NCBI GenBank assembly: GCA_030429685.1
Contig: JAUIEY010000007.1
Coordinates: 1-24,005, forward strand
Direction of reading: 5' to 3'
Length of the DNA: 24,005 nucleotides
Source: Gammaproteobacteria bacterium
GTDB taxonomy: Bacteria; Pseudomonadota; Gammaproteobacteria; Steroidobacterales; GCA-2729495
Positions 21,408 through 24,005 of this stretch are shown here, piece by piece. Under the pieces are notes generated by a model that saw nothing but the letters and a program-made list of their open reading frames with translations, searched no databases and was not told the origin of the DNA. Position 1 is the first letter of the stretch, and the number at the start of each line of letters is the position of its first letter. The translations under genes and the position numbers were made by a program.

Positions 21408-21674
21408 ATGAGCCGAACCGTACAATGCGTGCTGTTGCACGAAGAAAAACCCGGGCTCGCCCGCCCGCCTTATCCCGGCGAGCTGGGCCGGCGGATTTTC
21501 GAGCAGGTATCGCAGGAGGCCTGGCAGCAATGGCTGGGCCACCAGACCATGCTTATTAATGAGTATCGGCTGGTGCCGATCGAGCCAAAGGACCGGGCTT
21601 TTCTCGAGCAGGAAATGGAGAAGTACTTTTTTGGCGGCGGATCCGAGCGCCCGCAGGAGTTTGTGCCCGAATAG
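21408..21674 (+). CDS. yggX: Probable Fe(2+)-trafficking protein YggX
   Basis: YggX is a small cytosolic protein linked to protection of iron-sulfur proteins from oxidative damage. The 88 residues include the conserved opening MSRTVQCVLL with Cys7. They also carry the signature PPYPGELGRRIFEQVSQEAW followed by QQWLGHQTMLINEYRL. The C-terminal part ends in an acidic helix and tail (FLEQEMEKYFFGG). It starts three bases after the mutY stop, consistent with co-transcription: MutY carries a 4Fe-4S cluster, which makes the pairing sensible. The start ATG matches the family exactly. Confidence 0.95.
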   Translation: MSRTVQCVLLHEEKPGLARPPYPGELGRRIFEQVSQEAWQQWLGHQTMLINEYRLVPIEPKDRAFLEQEMEKYFFGGGSERPQEFVPE

Positions 21675-21678
21675 CGCC

Positions 21679-21707
21679 TTGACTCACTGACACCACGTGG
21701 GTCTAAT
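21679..21707 (+). promoter_or_regulatory. Sigma-70 promoter of tRNA-Phe
   Basis: TTGACT (21679-21684) and TCTAAT (21702-21707) are 17 bases apart, matching the consensus at 5/6 and 4/6. A GC-rich discriminator (ACCTGCCGCCGG) follows, as in stringently controlled stable-RNA promoters. The spacer contains an 8-base palindrome, CCACGTGG (21693-21700). The leader before the tRNA has a perfect 7-bp hairpin, GCCGGCG (21715-21721) with CGCCGGC (21725-21731), perhaps part of 5' processing. Confidence 0.6.
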
Positions 21708-21748
21708 ACCTGCCGCCGGCGCATCGCCGGCTGCGCAGGTCACAAGCT

Positions 21749-21824
<76 letters not shown>

Positions 21825-21912
21825 CTCCCGCCCAAAAATTGCCTGTTTGGGTAAAAGTTTTTCAGCCTACAATGTCCGCACTTGGAACAACTGGTTCGGT
21901 GAGGGCTGGAGT

Positions 21913-23229
21913 ATGTCTGGCGACACGACCGACAGCCGGGAGCATATGCTGGACCGGCTGGTAGAGCTGGAGCGCGAGATTGTCGCCGCAACCAGAAGTC
22001 TCCGTATCCTGACGACACTGGCCTGGCCGCGTCATACGCTGGATGCTTTTCTGGCAGCGTGGCGCGCGGGCAGCCCCCGGCTGCCGGACGCAACTGTGCA
22101 GCTGCCCCCCGATCTCAACCGGCTGTGCGCAGGCATGGAGCATGTCATGCGGCGCACGCCGCGCGACCATCCGGTCGGTGAGTTGTTGTGGCGCACTGCA
22201 TGGAGCTACCTGACCGCCGGGCGCATGTTGCTGGCGGCGGGCACGCCGGAATTTACCCGCTGCTCGGTTGAGCTGTACGGTCGCCCCGACCGGCAACGGC
22301 CTACGCAGGACTGGAGCGACCTGGATGCAGCCGAGTATCTGTTGCAGAAAACCGCCGATCTGCTGGCGTCATCGGCAATGCCCGGGCCGGATGAGGAACT
22401 GTCGGCCGAGCAGCTTGCCGCTGCCTTGCGTGCCCGCATTGACCCGGTGTTTCACCAGGATCCTATCGAAGTGGTAACCGCACCCGATCTTGCGGCACGC
22501 GCCGCGGCATCCAATGAACGGGTGCGGCTGCGGGCAGGCGCAAAGTTTTCCACACGGGATCTGGAACAGCTGTTCGAGCATGAAGTCATGGTGCATGCCG
22601 CAACCATGGCGAATGGTCGCCGGCAGCCGTACTTCGATGTGCTCGGACTGGCCGCGCCGCGCACCACGCGCCATCAGGAAGGACTGGCGACCTTTGCCGA
22701 AATAGTTACCGGCGCGATGGACCTGGTGCGCCTGCGGCGCGTTGCGCTGCGGGTGCGTGGTGTCAGCATGGCACTGGACGGAGCCGACTTTATAGAAGTG
22801 TTCCGGATGTTCCTCGATGAGGGGCAGAGCGAGGAAGAAAGTGTGCAGTCCGCGATGCGGGTGTTTCGCGGCGGCGATCCGCGCGGCGGGGTGGTGTTTA
22901 CCAAGGACGGCGCTTACATCGGCGGCCTGTTCGAAGTGCACACTTTTCTGCGCGTGGCTGTGCGCGATGGCCGGCCGGAATTAATCCCCAACCTGTTTGC
23001 CGGCCGGATGACTCTCAGGGACGTCACCGTACTCGAGCCGGTGTTTCGCCAGGGTCTGTTTGTCGGGCCGCACTATCTGCCGGACTGGGCCGCCGACCTC
23101 AGCCGCCTTACAGCCATGCTGAGTTTCTCGGCTTTTACGAGCATGGTTGACCTGCAAAGTGTGCATCTCGACCTGTTCAGTGATCTGGAGGACGCCGTCA
23201 TAGACGGCAGTATTGCGGGGTCCGTTTGA
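21913..23229 (+). CDS. DUF1704 / QEGLA-motif putative metallopeptidase
   Basis: This 438-residue protein belongs to the family often annotated 'flavohemoglobin expression-modulating QEGLA motif protein' (DUF1704). The zincin-like site is HEVMVH at 223-228 (HExxxH form). It is followed by the family's QEGLA at 255-259, whose Glu256 is the likely third metal ligand. The first ~190 residues are helical, beginning DSREHMLDRLVELEREIVAA. The vertebrate relative MATCAP removes C-terminal tyrosine from tubulin with the same HExxxH arrangement, so a carboxypeptidase-like activity is plausible. The bacterial substrate is unknown. The ATG at 21913 follows GGCTGGAG; a TTG at 21847 would add 22 residues spanning a TACAAT box (21868-21873) and is unlikely. 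A methyltransferase follows. Confidence 0.88.
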   Translation: MSGDTTDSREHMLDRLVELEREIVAATRSLRILTTLAWPRHTLDAFLAAWRAGSPRLPDATVQLPPDLNRLCAGMEHVMRRTPRDHPVGELLWRTAWSYLTAGRMLLAAGTPEFTRCSVELYGRPDRQRPTQDWSDLDAAEYLLQKTADLLASSAMPGPDEELSAEQLAAALRARIDPVFHQDPIEVVTAPDLAARAAASNERVRLRAGAKFSTRDLEQLFEHEVMVHAATMANGRRQPYFDVLGLAAPRTTRHQEGLATFAEIVTGAMDLVRLRRVALRVRGVSMALDGADFIEVFRMFLDEGQSEEESVQSAMRVFRGGDPRGGVVFTKDGAYIGGLFEVHTFLRVAVRDGRPELIPNLFAGRMTLRDVTVLEPVFRQGLFVGPHYLPDWAADLSRLTAMLSFSAFTSMVDLQSVHLDLFSDLEDAVIDGSIAGSV

Positions 23230-23276
23230 GTCTCGGGAATAGCTCCCGGATACCGGCTTCCCATGATAAAAATTGC

Positions 23277-23305
23277 TTGACAGCCCCCGGTAGTGGGTGC
23301 CCAAT
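23277..23305 (+). promoter_or_regulatory. Candidate promoter for the methyltransferase gene
   Basis: A perfect TTGACA (23277-23282) is followed after 17 bases by CCCAAT (23300-23305), which matches -10 at only 3/6. It lies in the 118-base gap after the DUF1704 gene. If real, the transcript starts near 23312. The methyltransferase may then be expressed separately from the peptidase. Confidence 0.38.
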
Positions 23306-23347
23306 GCGCGAATTTTTCAGGCTCGTTTTAGCAGCGGAGATATCGTG

Positions 23348-24005
23348 ATGTCTGAGCCCGCCAATCCTGCCCGCCCCGCGCGTAACCGCAAAGGCGACCA
23401 CGCAGTGCTGCGTTCATCAATCGGCCCGGTTGAAGACCTTGAAAGCTACGTCAAGGCCGACTGGTGGCGCGATATTTTTAATGCGAACTATCTGCGCACC
23501 GACGGTGATGTTGTCGAGGATCCGGAAATTACCGAGTCGGAGATCGATGCCTTTCTGGCCATGGTCGATGTCGACACGGACGCCGTCATTCTTGATCTGT
23601 GCTGCGGTCAGGGCCGGCATTTGCTGGAACTGGCGCGGCGTGGTTTCAAAAACCTGCATGGCGTGGATCGCTCGCACTACCTGATATCGCGTGGCCGCCG
23701 GATTGCCAAGCGGGACGGCTACAGTGTTTCTTTTCGCGAAGGCGACGCGCGCAAACTGCGTTTCCCGGACAGTTTTTTTGATTTTGTTTATCTCGGCGGT
23801 AACAGTTTCGGTTACTTCGAAAGCCTGGAGGATGATGTTGCCGTGCTGTCGGAGCTGTGCCGCATTCTGAAGCCGGACAGACAGCTGCTGATTGACTTTA
23901 CTGACGGAGATTTCCTGCGCAGCAGTTTTCAGCCGCGCAGCTGGGAATGGATCGACAAAAACTATTTTGTGTGCCGTGAGCGATCGCTTTCCAAAGACGA
24001 ACAGC
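23348..24005 (+). CDS. Class I SAM-dependent methyltransferase (partial, runs off the window)
   Basis: The reading frame is open from 23348 to the end of the window (219 complete codons), so the C-terminus is missing. After a charged N-terminus and a helical cap with YVKADWWRDIFNANYL (about 34-49), the SAM-binding motif I is ILDLCCGQGRH (81-91). The acidic end of strand 2 is HGVDRSHYLI, then FREGDARKLRFPDSFFDFV, VLSELCRILKPD and LLIDFTD. This is the normal Rossmann methyltransferase order. The substrate cannot be told; the region after motif III suggests a small-molecule or peptide methylase. ATG 23348 is favoured over GTG 23345 by GGAG eight bases upstream. A fusion to another domain downstream cannot be excluded. 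Confidence 0.85.
   Translation, partial: MSEPANPARPARNRKGDHAVLRSSIGPVEDLESYVKADWWRDIFNANYLRTDGDVVEDPEITESEIDAFLAMVDVDTDAVILDLCCGQGRHLLELARRGFKNLHGVDRSHYLISRGRRIAKRDGYSVSFREGDARKLRFPDSFFDFVYLGGNSFGYFESLEDDVAVLSELCRILKPDRQLLIDFTDGDFLRSSFQPRSWEWIDKNYFVCRERSLSKDEQ

Noticed and set aside
21831..21862. Intrinsic terminator after tRNA-Phe
   Set aside because: The CCCAAA/TTTGGG stem is only six pairs, half of them A-T, and is separated from the T-run; too weak to call.

Overview
The window looks like ordinary chromosome from a free-living, aerobic, Gram-negative gammaproteobacterium with fairly high GC (roughly 60% by eye, not computed). The evidence is the gene set: hemX-hemY, dapF-DUF484-xerC, hslVU, ubiE-ubiJ-ubiB, yggX and an AlgZ/AlgR-type pair are all typical of that class, and codon use is even throughout. 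The mix and the frequent GTG/TTG starts suggest an environmental or marine lineage outside the enterics, but I cannot name a genus. I see no insertion sequence, prophage, CRISPR array or rRNA.

Layout. 1-1742: the tail of an unknown gene, then glnK-amtB (ammonium uptake and its PII regulator), closed by a strong terminator. 1743-2074: a 332-base gene-free stretch with that terminator, a repeat-rich AT patch and a GC hairpin. 2075-4432: a DUF4124 exported protein and a tightly coupled AlgZ/AlgR-type two-component system. 4502-6834: hemX-hemY. The order algZ-algR-hemC-hemD-hemX-hemY is known from pseudomonads, so hemC and hemD are missing here. 6864-7502 (minus strand): the only reverse gene, an orphan ParA-type ATPase, divergent from dapF. 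7641-10120: dapF-DUF484-xerC. 10136-12001: hslV-hslU protease. 12115-15074: ubiE-ubiJ-ubiB for ubiquinone synthesis.

15181-18550: a looser group of ExbD-like protein, an unrecognised polytopic membrane protein, a TauE/SafE-family permease, DUF924, panD and a small unknown protein. 18607-21674: an AsmA-family protein, mutY and yggX. 21749-21824: tRNA-Phe(GAA) with its own promoter. 21913-24005: a DUF1704 (QEGLA-motif) putative metallopeptidase and a SAM methyltransferase cut by the window edge.

Most of this is housekeeping: nitrogen uptake, heme, lysine/peptidoglycan precursors, chromosome dimer resolution, proteolysis, quinone, pantothenate, DNA repair and iron handling. I found no clear, self-contained novel system. 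The best leads are the DUF1704-methyltransferase pair, the orphan ParA with three CTGTTC repeats upstream, the unrecognised membrane protein at 15625-16401, the absent hemCD, and three genes where a -10-like hexamer sits exactly six bases before a possible start codon, suggesting leaderless transcripts.
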